From positions 1-41,394 of the forward strand of contig DCHF01000015.1 of NCBI GenBank assembly GCA_002315555.1: a stretch of DNA of 41,394 nucleotides. The letters are read 5' to 3'. Numbering within the stretch: position 1 is the stretch's first letter; every line of letters begins with the position of its first letter. Under the pieces are notes generated by a model, which ran no database searches, had not been told where the DNA came from, and saw only the letters and a list, made by a program, of their open reading frames with translations. This DNA is from Lachnospiraceae bacterium UBA1759. GTDB lineage: Bacteria; Bacillota; Clostridia; Lachnospirales; Lachnospiraceae. Of the stretch, positions 23,425 through 32,386 are shown piece after piece. The position numbers were made by a program, and so were the translations under genes.

Positions 23425-24210
23425 TTACTTTGTCAGAATATCCACCGTGTGGTTCGTAGCACCCATCAGGTCCATACGTTCGCAGGTGGCAAGGTGATAT
23501 TCAAAAAACAACTGAAACATTTCCTCGGACATCGCCGTGATCTTTTCCCGCATATAATTGGCCATGCCGTCCGCCGCGATGATCTTCACCCGCGTCGCAT
23601 TTACCTTATCGTTATAGCGCGCAATGTCCTCCAGCCGGTCAAAGGAAAACAGGTCGCTCACATCGTTCCGGATGTGGAAATCCTTGTCAAGCTTCCCTTC
23701 TTTTACGGATTCCAACGCATTTCCCTCGGTAAAGCCGAACTGATACACTCCGAATTCGTTCATGATATAGGCGACCAGGATCCGACCGCCCGGTTTTACG
23801 ATGCGGACCGCCTCGGAAAGCGCCTGCACCTTATCCTCCTCTGTGAAGAGATGGTACATCGGGCCCAGGAACAGGACGATGTCGTAACTGTCCGACGGAT
23901 ACTTTTTAAGATCCAGAGCCGTTCCCTGCTTGGCAACAATGTTTGAAAGCCCTTTACGCTCCGCTTTCTGGCGGAGGATCCCGAGGTTGTAATTTACAAG
24001 ATCGACGGCGGTCACCCTATGACCTTCTTCCGCAAGCGGGATCGCGTAACGGCCCGTCGCAGCACCGATATCGATGATGTTCAGCCCCTCCCGGCCATCG
24101 ATGCATTCCCGAATATACTTCATTGTCGTCATATATTCGATGCGCCCGTAAGGCCTGAGAAGCCGCTTCTCTTCGTTATATTTTCCGTAAAAATCAATGA
24201 TCTCCCGCAT
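23425..24210 (-). CDS. Class I SAM-dependent methyltransferase
   Basis: A 261-residue methyltransferase with motif I IIDIGAATGRYAIPLAEEG, acidic strand-2 end VTAVDL, motif IV DIVLFLGPMYHLF and motif post-I KPGGRILVAYI. The substrate is unknown; the layout resembles small-molecule methyltransferases of the UbiE/Methyltransf_25 kind. ATG 24210 lies four bases after the dtd stop. The longer frame to 24261 would overlap dtd and is not needed. RBS is weak, so coupling to dtd translation is likely. Confidence 0.85.
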   Translation of the reverse strand: MREIIDFYGKYNEEKRLLRPYGRIEYMTTMKYIRECIDGREGLNIIDIGAATGRYAIPLAEEGHRVTAVDLVNYNLGILRQKAERKGLSNIVAKQGTALDLKKYPSDSYDIVLFLGPMYHLFTEEDKVQALSEAVRIVKPGGRILVAYIMNEFGVYQFGFTEGNALESVKEGKLDKDFHIRNDVSDLFSFDRLEDIARYNDKVNATRVKIIAADGMANYMREKITAMSEEMFQLFFEYHLATCERMDLMGATNHTVDILTK

Positions 24211-24214
24211 AGCT

Positions 24215-24664
24215 TCAACAAATGTCCGCAGAATCCAGAAGGATCGTAAACGGACCGTCATTCATCAGTGAAACCTTCATGTCCGCGCCAAAGGATCCCT
24301 TTTCCACGACCGGCACCGTCTCCTTACAGCGTGCAATAATGTATTCGTAAAGCTCATTCGCCATATCCGGCGCGCCGGCATTTATAAAGCTCGGACGGTA
24401 TCCCTTTTTGCAATCCGCATACAGCGTAAACTGCGAAATGAGAAGCAGGCTTCCGCCCACATCGGAAAGGGACAGGTTGGTCTTTCCGTTCTCATCCTCG
24501 AAGATGCGGAGGCCCACCAGCTTTTTCACCATTTTATCGGCGATCTCCTTCGTATCGGTCTGGCTGACGCCGATCAGCACCATAAATCCGAGTCCGATGT
24601 TTCCGATGACTTCGCCATCGACCTTCACCTGACTTTCACGCACTCTCTGTACTACAAAACGCAT
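24215..24664 (-). CDS. dtd: D-aminoacyl-tRNA deacylase
   Basis: A 149-residue Dtd, which removes D-amino acids (and glycine) mischarged onto tRNA. The start MRFVVQRVRESQVKVDGE, the catalytic SQFTLYAD motif and the C-terminal NDGPFTILLDS (the Gly-Pro element that reads chirality) are all present. Full length. Its position between rlmH and a methyltransferase puts it within a translation-quality cluster. Confidence 0.97.
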   Translation of the reverse strand: MRFVVQRVRESQVKVDGEVIGNIGLGFMVLIGVSQTDTKEIADKMVKKLVGLRIFEDENGKTNLSLSDVGGSLLLISQFTLYADCKKGYRPSFINAGAPDMANELYEYIIARCKETVPVVEKGSFGADMKVSLMNDGPFTILLDSADIC

Positions 24665-24675
24665 AATTCACCACT

Positions 24676-25155
24676 TTATTTATGATACGGCTCATGATTC
24701 ATGATCCGGTATGAACGGTAGATCTGCTCCAAAAGCACCACACGCATCAATTGATGCGGGAACGTGAGCTTTGAAAACGACCATTTTTCGTTGCATCGCG
24801 CATAGACCTCATCGGAAAGCCCAAGCGAACCGCCGATCAGGATCACCAGATGACTGATCCCGCTTACACCGTACTTTTCGATCTTTTTCGACATTCCAAC
24901 GCTGTCAAACATCTCCCCGCCGATGGCCGTCGCGACCACATAGGCATCCGCCGGAATTCTGGAAAGGATCCGCTTTCCTTCCGCCTCCTTCACGATCTCG
25001 TTTTCGCGTTCGGATGCGTCCTCCCTGGTCTTTTCATCCGCGACCTCTATGATATCGGCCTTCACATAACGCTGAAGGCGCTTCATGTATTCCGAAATGG
25101 CATCGGTCCAGTATTTTTCCTTACACCGTCCGACACAGATCACCGTCAGTTTCAT
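24676..25155 (-). CDS. rlmH: 23S rRNA pseudouridine(1915)-N3-methyltransferase
   Basis: RlmH, a SPOUT-class methyltransferase for pseudouridine 1915 of 23S rRNA. The frame from ATG 25155 (MKLTVICVGRCKEKYW) gives 159 residues, the usual size. The trefoil-knot elements LVILIGGSLGLSDEV and the conserved FSKLTFPHQLMRVVLLEQIYRSYRI end with EPYHK are diagnostic. The ATG overlaps the stop of the cyclo-ligase gene as ATGA. The longer frame to 25248 is overlap and not real. Confidence 0.97.
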   Translation of the reverse strand: MKLTVICVGRCKEKYWTDAISEYMKRLQRYVKADIIEVADEKTREDASERENEIVKEAEGKRILSRIPADAYVVATAIGGEMFDSVGMSKKIEKYGVSGISHLVILIGGSLGLSDEVYARCNEKWSFSKLTFPHQLMRVVLLEQIYRSYRIMNHEPYHK

Positions 25156-25706
25156 TCCTTCCACACACGGAGCTTTTCCTCCGTGATCAGCCTTTCCATT
25201 CTTACGTCGTGCTCCTTGAGCGGCAGCGGATCCCTGATCACCTGACACTCATAGGAAAGTGCGACCGTTTTTACCGGATGCGCACATAAATAGCGGTCAT
25301 AAAACCCGCCGCCGTAGCCGAACCGGCCGCCGTATTCGTCAAACACCGTACCCGGTACGACCATGATATCGCTTTCGGAGTATTCCGGGGCAGCACTTGC
25401 CAAGCCTGGTTCCGGCTCCGGAACGCCGTAAGCGCCGGGCTTCAGGGAGTCCGTGTCCGAGATACGGAAAAAGACCATCGTCGTCTTTCCGGTAACTGCG
25501 GGAAGATACACCTCGCGGCCTTCCGAGATCAGCCTTGCAACGATCGCCCTCGTATCGGCCTCGGCGCCGTAGCTATAGTAAATAAACACACGCTTCACCC
25601 GGTCGGAAAGCTCGTCGAAAAAGCGCGCACAGATCCTGTGATCCTTATCGCTCCGGTCTTCAAGCATCTTTCTCTTTTCGATCATTTCCTTCCGGATCCC
25701 GGTCAT
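25152..25706 (-). CDS. 5-formyltetrahydrofolate cyclo-ligase
   Basis: A 184-residue enzyme that converts 5-formyl-THF to 5,10-methenyl-THF with ATP (one-carbon metabolism). Seen are the N-terminal IRKEMIEKRKML helix, VFIYYSYGAEADTRAIV, YLPAV, and the late PGTVFDEYGGRFGYGGGFYDRYL loop, the family signature. The start overlaps the preceding DUF896 stop by one base (TAATG). Confidence 0.93.
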   Translation of the reverse strand: MTGIRKEMIEKRKMLEDRSDKDHRICARFFDELSDRVKRVFIYYSYGAEADTRAIVARLISEGREVYLPAVTGKTTMVFFRISDTDSLKPGAYGVPEPEPGLASAAPEYSESDIMVVPGTVFDEYGGRFGYGGGFYDRYLCAHPVKTVALSYECQVIRDPLPLKEHDVRMERLITEEKLRVWKE

Positions 25707-25945
25707 TATTCCGCCTCTTCCGTCAAGCCGTAACGCTCGTCATGACGCTTCTTCACACTGATGATCGTACCGTCCGGCTGTTTGATCTCGATATTCTCAA
25801 GCTGACCTCTCAGATTCTTCCGAAAGTCCTCCAGATAGGACTTTCGAAGCTCGGCCTGCTCCTTGAGCTCCGCATCGGTCAGGCCGACGGTCTTCTTCTT
25901 TTTTGCCAGTTCATTGATTCTGTCAAGTCTTTCACTTGCTGTCAT
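25706..25945 (-). CDS. DUF896 (YnzC family) small protein
   Basis: A 79-residue protein matching the YnzC/DUF896 family: RLDRINELAKKKKTVGLTDAE, EQAELRKSYLEDFRKNLRGQLENIEI. Two N-terminal helices form a hairpin. Its function is unclear; in Bacillus members sit near SOS genes, but here it lies in the flavoprotein-folate-rRNA modification operon. It overlaps the upstream flavoprotein stop (ATGA). Confidence 0.92.
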   Translation of the reverse strand: MTASERLDRINELAKKKKTVGLTDAELKEQAELRKSYLEDFRKNLRGQLENIEIKQPDGTIISVKKRHDERYGLTEEAE

Positions 25946-27468
25946 TCTACATTCTCCCGATATAATATATGTTCCGCGATGCGGATGCCGTCCATGGCCG
26001 CACTCGTGATGCCGCCCGCATATCCGGCGCCTTCGCCGCAGGGATATAATCCTTTGATATTCGCCTGTCCGGAGTCGTCACGCAGGATGCGCACCGGGGA
26101 TGATGTTCTCGCCTCCACCGCGGAGATCAGCGCGTCCGGGCGGTCATAGCCCTTGATCATACGACCGAACTTCGGAATAGCTTCCTTCAGTGCTTCATTT
26201 AAGGGTTCCGGCAGGATCCTGTTTACATCCGCAAAACCATACGCGCCCTTCATGGCCGGTGTCACCCCGCCGAATTCTGTGGAAACCCGGTTCCGGTCAT
26301 AATCTTTATAAAGCTGCACTGGAATCCTGCCCATGCAGGCGTCATAGGCCTTCTTTTCAAGCGCGCGCTGGAATTCCACGCCGGAAAGCGGATCATCGCC
26401 CGGATAATCCTCCGGCGTGACCTGTACGACGATGGCCGCGTTCGCATTCCTGCCATCCCGTCCCGAATAACTCATGCCGTTGATGCAGAGTCTGCCGGGC
26501 TCCGAGGAAGCATTGACCACATAACCGCCGGGACACATGCAGAATGAATACACGCCGCGTCCGCCGGCTGTTTTTGCGGTGACTTTATAAGGAGCTGCGC
26601 CGAGTTCCTCGTAGTCCGGCGTGCCGTACTGATCCATCGTGATCATTTTCTGCGGGTGCTCCATCCGGACGCCTACCGCAAAGGGCTTCGCCTCCATCGT
26701 CACGCCGAGATCCCGGAGCATATAAAACGTATCCCGCGCAGAATGTCCGATGGCAAGTACGACCCGCTCCGTTTCGATGACTTCGCCGTCCGCTAATTTC
26801 ACACCGCATACCGCACTTTCTTTTACAAGGATCTCCAAAACCTTTGCATTAAAGCGAACGGTTCCGCCCGCTTCTTCAATATCCTTACGGATGCGGATCA
26901 CGATCTCCTTCAGTTTATCCGTGCCGATGTGCGGCCGCGCATCGTAACAGATGCTCTCATCCGCGCCGGCGGCAGCAAAGGTCGAAAGCACACGTGCATT
27001 CAAACCGCTTTTATCGACTGTCAGTGTGTTCAGCTTGCCGTCGGAAAACGTTCCGGCACCGCCTTCACCAAACTGGACATTATCCTCCGGATCCAGCACT
27101 CCGGTCTCGAAAAAACGCTCCACATCGGCGCTTCTTTCTTCCACGCTTTTACCGCGTTCCAGAAGGAGCACTTCCTTTCCGGCCCTTGCGATCGTCAGTG
27201 CCGCAAAAAGTCCTGCGGGTCCCGCGCCGATGACGACGGTCCGCCCCGTAATGTCCGATGCCGGCTGCTTTACGGGCGCCGGTTCCGGTTCATTGACCGC
27301 AAGCTTCATCACGTAGAAAAGATCCGGTTTCTTCCGCGCGTCGATGCTTCTTTTCAGAATACGCACAGACCGGACCTTCAGATCTTTTTTCTTTGATGCT
27401 TTTTTAATGGCCCGGATCAGGTCCGCTTCGGAATGCCTGACCGGAACCTTCACATCCGATACGATCAT
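25942..27468 (-). CDS. FAD-dependent oxidoreductase (COG2509-like)
   Basis: A 508-residue flavoprotein. After an N-terminal region of about 80 residues (SEADLIRAIKKASKKKDLKVRSVRI) comes the FAD-binding VVIGAGPAGLFAALTIARAGKEVLLLERG, then QFGEGGAGTFSDGKLNT, GHSARDTFYML and the C-terminal YPCGEGAGYAGGITSAAMDGI. Members are annotated as FAD-dependent dehydrogenases with unknown substrate. ATG 27468 with GGAGGAACGAA upstream is the start and overlaps the preceding gene as ATGA. The upstream extension to 27549 is not needed. Confidence 0.92.
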   Translation of the reverse strand: MIVSDVKVPVRHSEADLIRAIKKASKKKDLKVRSVRILKRSIDARKKPDLFYVMKLAVNEPEPAPVKQPASDITGRTVVIGAGPAGLFAALTIARAGKEVLLLERGKSVEERSADVERFFETGVLDPEDNVQFGEGGAGTFSDGKLNTLTVDKSGLNARVLSTFAAAGADESICYDARPHIGTDKLKEIVIRIRKDIEEAGGTVRFNAKVLEILVKESAVCGVKLADGEVIETERVVLAIGHSARDTFYMLRDLGVTMEAKPFAVGVRMEHPQKMITMDQYGTPDYEELGAAPYKVTAKTAGGRGVYSFCMCPGGYVVNASSEPGRLCINGMSYSGRDGRNANAAIVVQVTPEDYPGDDPLSGVEFQRALEKKAYDACMGRIPVQLYKDYDRNRVSTEFGGVTPAMKGAYGFADVNRILPEPLNEALKEAIPKFGRMIKGYDRPDALISAVEARTSSPVRILRDDSGQANIKGLYPCGEGAGYAGGITSAAMDGIRIAEHILYRENVE

Positions 27469-28685
27469 TTCGTTCCTCCGGCACAAGACGCATCCTCGCC
27501 CGCTAAAACGCCTGTTGACCAGGCAAAATGCAGGTTGTAACCGCCGCATGCTCCGTCAATGTCCAGAAGCTCTCCGGTCACATAAAGTCCGGGGATCTTC
27601 ACGGATTCCATAGTATCTTTGATCTCCCGTGTATCCACGCCGCCGGATGCCGCCTGTGCCATCGACATATCGCCGGTTCCGCAGACAGTGTACGGGAAGG
27701 ATTTTATCGTCTTAATCAGGTTTTCCGCGCCTGAATCCAACTGCTCGTAAATGCGGGCATCACGCTTAAAACCGGCCTTTTTTGAAGCCACAGGGATCAT
27801 TTTTCTGGGCAGTACGCCCTGAAGGATCTCTTCAGCCGTGACACCGTCTTTTCCGGCAGCTGCGGCACGCATTTTAAAGAATTCCCGAAGTTCTTCCTCC
27901 GTATACTCCGGAATAAGGTCAAGGCATACGACCGCTTCCTTTTCCGATCTCAGCGCTTCGCTTACCGAATGACTGATCTGAAAAACCGGAATTCCGGAAA
28001 TACCTTCCCTGGTCAACTGCAGCTCGCCGCATTCCGTTACGCCGTTATAAGACACGGCTCCGGTCATGCGCACGCCGTTCCACCAGTCTTCCGTTCCGTT
28101 TTTACCGTACAGCTGCGTGAGAACCGGCTTCTGCGGATACACATGATGACCGAGCGCCTTCAGGATCTTCACAGCGGTATAAGGGTTTTTATCCCGCACT
28201 CCGGCCTCAGTGCCGAGCGCGAGGATGACGGCATCGGCGGAGTAATCCTTTGCCGTTGTCCGTACCGTAAATCCCTTTTCATTTCTCTTCACACCGGTAA
28301 CATCCGCTCCGGTCACGACCGTAATATTCAGCCGTTTCATTTCCGCGTATAACGCGCCCGTGACCGCCTGCGCCTGCAGGTTCACGGGATACAGCCCGCC
28401 GTTCTTCTCCGTTTCCAGGATTCCGACGGAATGCATGAAGTCAACGGCATCCTTTACGGTAAACCGGGAGATCACGCGCGCCGCAAAGGACGCGTCATTC
28501 CCGTGGTAAAAGTCCGCGGACATCGTCCGGTTGGAAAAGTTACAACGTCCGTTTCCGGTCACCGAAAGCTTCTTTCCGACCTGCTCTTTCTTTTCAAGTA
28601 CGGTGACGGCCGCTCCGTTTCTTGCTGCCGTAATGGCTGCTGCCATGCCGGATGCGCCGCCTCCTGCAACGATGATCTTTTTCAT
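27465..28685 (-). CDS. HI0933/BaiN-like flavoprotein
   Basis: A 406-residue NAD(P)/FAD-dependent oxidoreductase of the HI0933 family. N-terminal GGGASGMAAAITAARNGAAVTVLEKKEQ and the signature GKKLSVTGNGRCNFSN, plus the C-terminal VTGELLDIDGACGGYNLHFAWSTG, are hallmarks. BaiN is a relative implicated in bile-acid reduction, but that activity cannot be inferred here. ATG 28685 is one base past the flippase stop, so the two are coupled. Confidence 0.93.
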   Translation of the reverse strand: MKKIIVAGGGASGMAAAITAARNGAAVTVLEKKEQVGKKLSVTGNGRCNFSNRTMSADFYHGNDASFAARVISRFTVKDAVDFMHSVGILETEKNGGLYPVNLQAQAVTGALYAEMKRLNITVVTGADVTGVKRNEKGFTVRTTAKDYSADAVILALGTEAGVRDKNPYTAVKILKALGHHVYPQKPVLTQLYGKNGTEDWWNGVRMTGAVSYNGVTECGELQLTREGISGIPVFQISHSVSEALRSEKEAVVCLDLIPEYTEEELREFFKMRAAAAGKDGVTAEEILQGVLPRKMIPVASKKAGFKRDARIYEQLDSGAENLIKTIKSFPYTVCGTGDMSMAQAASGGVDTREIKDTMESVKIPGLYVTGELLDIDGACGGYNLHFAWSTGVLAGEDASCAGGTK

Positions 28686-28686
28686 A

Positions 28687-30351
28687 TCAGCGAATAATGT
28701 TCATTTTGGCTGCGATCGTCAGGATCTTTGTTCCGAACGGCAGTGCCCGAAGCTGGGACTTGGTCATGCATCCGGAGACCAGAATGCCAAAGAAATAAAT
28801 GATCACACCGAGCACAGCGGATGCCAGGACGATCACAAGATTTGCCAGACGGCCGGTTTCCATGGTATGGGATACGATGAATGCGACCGCAAAGCAGACG
28901 ATGACCACGATGATCGATACGATCACCGGAATGCCGATCGAACGGAGCGGATCCGGAAGATAACCGGTCAGGCGGTAGATCGAGATCAGGTTCAGAACGA
29001 GCATCGTCAGGCTGAAGGCCATATAGGAAATGATGATCGCATAGATTTCAAGCTTTGCGAAATACAAAAGTACAAGCGCCAGCGCGGTATGCACGATCAG
29101 CGCGATCACCGCATGAATGACCGGGCGTTCCATGTGGTCGAGGCCCTGCAGGATCGCATTCGTTACCGTTGACAGGGAGTAGAAAATAACCGCAAGACCG
29201 CCGAATACCAGGTATTTTGCGGATTCATCGGCGATGTCGGTGAATAACAGCTTTGCAAGATTTCCGCCGATGGCCATCAGACCGAACGCACACGGAATAG
29301 ATATCACGAGCGTCACCTTTACGGTCAGCTCGATCTTATTCATCATTTCCTTCTTGTTATGTTCCGCATAAGCGGCCGTTAAGGACGGAACCAGTGCGCT
29401 TGCGATCGCAGCCGCAAAAGCGACCGGAAGATGGATGATCAGAAGGTATGCGGAGTTGTAATCGCCCCATACCGCATTGTAAATATCTTCGGTATATCCG
29501 GCATGGCTCATATAACCGTTGTAGATACCGACGTCAATGATGTCGATACAGTTATAAGCCGCGGTGCTTAAAATGACCGGAACTGCTGTCAGGACCAGGA
29601 TCTGCATCAGTCTTCCGTACGGACGCACTTTTTGATGACGGTCATTTGCCACTCTCTTCCGGATGCTGCCGCGATACATAAAGAACAGGACCGTGCAGAA
29701 GATCAGGGCCATCAGAGCACCGGAACCGGTACCGATGGTGCTGCCTGCTGCGCCCCAGGCGGGAGCCAGCGCGCTGTTGCCGGTATCGGTCGCAAGCTCA
29801 ACGCCGTACTGGAACAGAACGAACGCCATGCCGACGGATACGCAGGCATTGACGATCTGCTCGAGGATCTGGGAGATCGCCGTGGGGATCGTGGTCTGGA
29901 GGCCCTGGAAGAAGCCGCGGAGGACGCCGAGGAACGCCATAACAAAGATGGTCGGTGCCATCCACTTTAAGGCAATGGCGGCCATCGGGCTCTTCAGAAC
30001 GTTCGTGCAGAAATAATCCGCACCGAAATACGTCAGTGCCGAGAAAACCGTGCCCGAGACCGCAGCGAAGATCATCGCAACGGCAAGAACCCGCTCGGTC
30101 TCCTTCCATTTTCCTTTGGTCACACGCGCGCTGACCATCTTGGAAACGGCGAGCGGCATGCTGTAGGAAGAAAGAAGGAGCAGAATATTATAGACGGAAT
30201 ATGCCGTGGAATAATAACCGTTGCCTTTGCTTCCGATGATGTTGACTACCGGGATACGGTAGATCATGCCGATGAAACGGACAAGAAGGGATGACAGCGC
30301 CAAAATGCCGCCGTGCACCAGGAAATTGTTCTGCTTTTTGCGGTCGCTCAT
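28687..30351 (-). CDS. MOP-superfamily polysaccharide/lipid flippase (SpoVB/MurJ-like)
   Basis: A 554-residue integral membrane protein with about 14 predicted helices. The N-terminal FLVHGGILALSSLLVRFIGMIYRIPVVNIIG, including R-I-P-V-V, is typical of SpoVB/YtgP/MurJ-type exporters. Such proteins flip lipid-linked oligosaccharides or lipid II. GGAGGTTTTT lies before ATG 30351. It is 20 bases after ybeY in the operon. Confidence 0.92.
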   Translation of the reverse strand: MSDRKKQNNFLVHGGILALSSLLVRFIGMIYRIPVVNIIGSKGNGYYSTAYSVYNILLLLSSYSMPLAVSKMVSARVTKGKWKETERVLAVAMIFAAVSGTVFSALTYFGADYFCTNVLKSPMAAIALKWMAPTIFVMAFLGVLRGFFQGLQTTIPTAISQILEQIVNACVSVGMAFVLFQYGVELATDTGNSALAPAWGAAGSTIGTGSGALMALIFCTVLFFMYRGSIRKRVANDRHQKVRPYGRLMQILVLTAVPVILSTAAYNCIDIIDVGIYNGYMSHAGYTEDIYNAVWGDYNSAYLLIIHLPVAFAAAIASALVPSLTAAYAEHNKKEMMNKIELTVKVTLVISIPCAFGLMAIGGNLAKLLFTDIADESAKYLVFGGLAVIFYSLSTVTNAILQGLDHMERPVIHAVIALIVHTALALVLLYFAKLEIYAIIISYMAFSLTMLVLNLISIYRLTGYLPDPLRSIGIPVIVSIIVVIVCFAVAFIVSHTMETGRLANLVIVLASAVLGVIIYFFGILVSGCMTKSQLRALPFGTKILTIAAKMNIIR

Positions 30352-30371
30352 AAAAACCTCCAAAAACAAAT

Positions 30372-30869
30372 TTATCTTGTAATACCGAGTGAATCTAAGA
30401 TCTCAGCCTGTTTTTTCTCCATAACGGCGCGCTCGTCGTCTTCCATGTGATCGTAGCCCATCAGATGGAGCATACTGTGTGCCACGAGGAAACCGAGCTC
30501 GCGCTTTTCGGAGTGGCCGTAGGCCTCTGCCTGTGCGCGGACCTTGTCCACGGAGATCATAATATCGCCCATGACGAATTCGCCGGTCTCCGGGTCAAAA
30601 ACATCGTCCTGTTCCGTTTCAAGCGGGTCAAAATCCGCCGGTGTCTCGTAAAAAGCCATCGGGAAGGAAAGAACATCGGTCGGAGCGTCGATGTTTCTCT
30701 GCTCCAGATTTACCTCATGGATCCCGTCATTATCCGTCAGGATCACTTCCACCGCCGCTTCGTAAGGACATTTTTCATAGTCCAGTGCGGCGATGATCAC
30801 TTCATTTATCAGCGCTTCGCAGTCAAAATCAAAGACTGCGTCCACTTCATTTTCGATTGTTATGGTCAT
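30372..30869 (-). CDS. ybeY: Endoribonuclease YbeY
   Basis: A 165-residue metal-dependent endoribonuclease for 16S rRNA 3' end maturation and ribosome quality control. The zinc motif HSMLHLMGYDH (H-x3-H-x5-H) and PTDVLSFPM are diagnostic. ATG 30869 (MTITIENEVD) lies inside the phoH-like gene, overlapping by 23 bases with a poor RBS, so coupling is expected. The longer frame to 30941 is inside phoH. Confidence 0.96.
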   Translation of the reverse strand: MTITIENEVDAVFDFDCEALINEVIIAALDYEKCPYEAAVEVILTDNDGIHEVNLEQRNIDAPTDVLSFPMAFYETPADFDPLETEQDDVFDPETGEFVMGDIMISVDKVRAQAEAYGHSEKRELGFLVAHSMLHLMGYDHMEDDERAVMEKKQAEILDSLGITR

Positions 30870-31878
30870 ATTTCTTATACGCTCTTCTTTCCTGCGTGCG
30901 GTCCTGAACGCGGTCCTGTGACTTTTCCTCGTATTTTTCATACGCTTCCACGATCTTCTGTACCAGCGGATGACGGACCACGTCCTTGTTGGTCAGTTCA
31001 CTGATGCCGATCTCATCGATCCCGCGGAGGATCTTTAATGCGAGATCCAATCCGGACACCTGATCGAACGGAAGGTCCTTCTGCGTACGGTCACCGGTAA
31101 CGATGCACTTGGAATTGAAGCCGATACGCGTCAGGAACATCTTCATTTGCGAAGGTGTGGTGTTCTGCGCCTCATCCAGGATGATATAAGCGTTGTCCAG
31201 GGTCCGTCCGCGCATGTAGGCAAGCGGTGCGACCTCTATGGCGCCCTTCTCCATGTTATGTGCGAAGCTGTCGGCGCCCATGATCTGGAACAGTGCGTCG
31301 TACAGCGGGCGTAAATACGGGTCGATCTTGCTCTGAAGATCACCGGGTAAAAAGCCGAGCTTTTCTCCGGCTTCGATGGCCGGGCGGGTCAGGATGATCT
31401 TATCCACCTCGCCGTTTTTGAAGGCCTGTACCGCCATGGCGATCGCAAGATACGTTTTACCGGTACCCGCCGGTCCCACACCGAAAACGATCATCTTTCT
31501 CCGCATGTCATCGACATAACGCTTCTGACCGACGGTCTTCGGTTTCACCGGTTTGCCGCTGATGGTGTGGCAGACGATGTCGCTGTCGATCTCCACGATC
31601 TCCCGGCTCGATTTCTTTTCCGCGGAAAGCGCAATGGCGTAATCCACATTCTGCTGCGTCAGGACATTGCCCCTTCTTGCCAGCTCCGCCAGATTCATAA
31701 ACACTTCATGCGCACGCTCCGCATTATTCCCTTCACCGCTGATCCGGATCTCTCCGTCGCGAACAAACACCGAAACATTCAGTGAGCGCTCGATGGTCTT
31801 AATAAAAACATCGTTCTGTCCGAACACCGTTTTCTGTTGTTCCAAAGACAGGTCATCGATGATCTTGGTATCTTCCAT
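30847..31878 (-). CDS. PhoH-like ATPase
   Basis: A 343-residue cytosolic ATPase of the PhoH family. The Walker A GPAGTGKTYLAIAMAV and Walker B-like AYIILDEAQNTTPSQMK are clear, with an N-terminal KH-like part (SLNVSVFVRDGEIRISGEG). It is usually linked to ybeY and RNA metabolism; here it directly overlaps ybeY. ATG 31878 with AGGAG eight bases upstream is preferred over the frame's opening at 31989. A promoter precedes it, so it heads the 12-gene operon. Confidence 0.95.
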   Translation of the reverse strand: MEDTKIIDDLSLEQQKTVFGQNDVFIKTIERSLNVSVFVRDGEIRISGEGNNAERAHEVFMNLAELARRGNVLTQQNVDYAIALSAEKKSSREIVEIDSDIVCHTISGKPVKPKTVGQKRYVDDMRRKMIVFGVGPAGTGKTYLAIAMAVQAFKNGEVDKIILTRPAIEAGEKLGFLPGDLQSKIDPYLRPLYDALFQIMGADSFAHNMEKGAIEVAPLAYMRGRTLDNAYIILDEAQNTTPSQMKMFLTRIGFNSKCIVTGDRTQKDLPFDQVSGLDLALKILRGIDEIGISELTNKDVVRHPLVQKIVEAYEKYEEKSQDRVQDRTQERRAYKKYDHNNRK

Positions 31879-31914
31879 GCATACTTCTCCTACTATACAG
31901 ATACAGTCTATCAT

Positions 31915-31923
31915 ATAATAGCA
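31915..31923 (-). promoter_or_regulatory. Extended -10 promoter of the phoH-ybeY operon
   Basis: TGCTATTAT on the minus strand (TATTAT at 31915-31920); a poor -35 (GTGCAT) lies 17 bp upstream. Confidence 0.45.
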
Positions 31924-31991
31924 CATATGGAATAAAAATGCACTAATATTCTTTTCACATACAACATCTATGATTTTTGTGTAAAACAACT

Positions 31992-32028
31992 AAAAAAGAC
32001 CGCTCCTTTTCGGGAGCGGTCTTTTTTT
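31992..32028. terminator. Terminator of rpsU
   Basis: A 15-bp near-perfect stem AAAAAAGACCGCTCC / GGAGCGGTCTTTTTT around 31992-32027, with loop TTTTCG. Confidence 0.92.
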
Positions 32029-32033
32029 ATGAA

Positions 32034-32210
32034 TTAGTTGTACTTACGCTTTCTTGCAGCTTCAGACTTTTTCTTACGCTTTACAGACGGCTTTTCGTAG
32101 CACTCACGCTTACGGATCTCCTGCTGGATGCCTGCCTTAGCGCAGTTTCTCTTGAAACGGCGAAGTGCGCTGTCCAGAGTTTCATTTTCTTTAACGATAA
32201 CTGTTGACAT
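32034..32210 (-). CDS. rpsU: 30S ribosomal protein S21
   Basis: A 58-residue ribosomal protein S21, too short for usual length cut-offs. It begins MSTVIVKENETLDSALRRFK and continues with the NCAKAGIQQEIRKRE segment and a lysine/arginine-rich end (KSEAARKRKYN). It binds the 30S platform and aids initiation. AAGGAGGTGAATAATAG precedes the ATG. Has its own promoter and terminator; lies upstream of the phoH-ybeY operon on the same strand. Confidence 0.96.
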   Translation of the reverse strand: MSTVIVKENETLDSALRRFKRNCAKAGIQQEIRKRECYEKPSVKRKKKSEAARKRKYN

Positions 32211-32251
32211 CTATTATTCACCTCCTTCGGAGTCTAAATTCATACCCGATT

Positions 32252-32279
32252 ATTATAACACTTATTTTACTTAAGTCAA
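32252..32279 (-). promoter_or_regulatory. SigA promoter of rpsU
   Basis: TTGACT (32274-32279), 16-bp spacer, extended TG-T-TATAAT (32252-32257) on the minus strand. Confidence 0.8.
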
Positions 32280-32325
32280 GCATAAGTTTAATAAGATTTA
32301 AAACAGGAAAAATAGCATTTCAAAA

Positions 32326-32354
32326 TGGACATTTGAAACCTCGTCTATTATAAT
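32326..32354 (+). promoter_or_regulatory. SigA promoter of the GH51-like gene
   Basis: TGGACA (32326-32331), 17-bp spacer, TATAAT (32349-32354). Confidence 0.7.
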
Positions 32355-32386
32355 TGCGATAACAAAATCTGTAAAGTGAGGATTTC

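Noticed and set aside
22401..23459. A 352-codon open frame on the plus strand, opposite the membrane-anchored hydrolase and YgiQ start
   Set aside because: It is antisense to well-supported genes, has no RBS or family features, and such shadow frames arise from codon bias.
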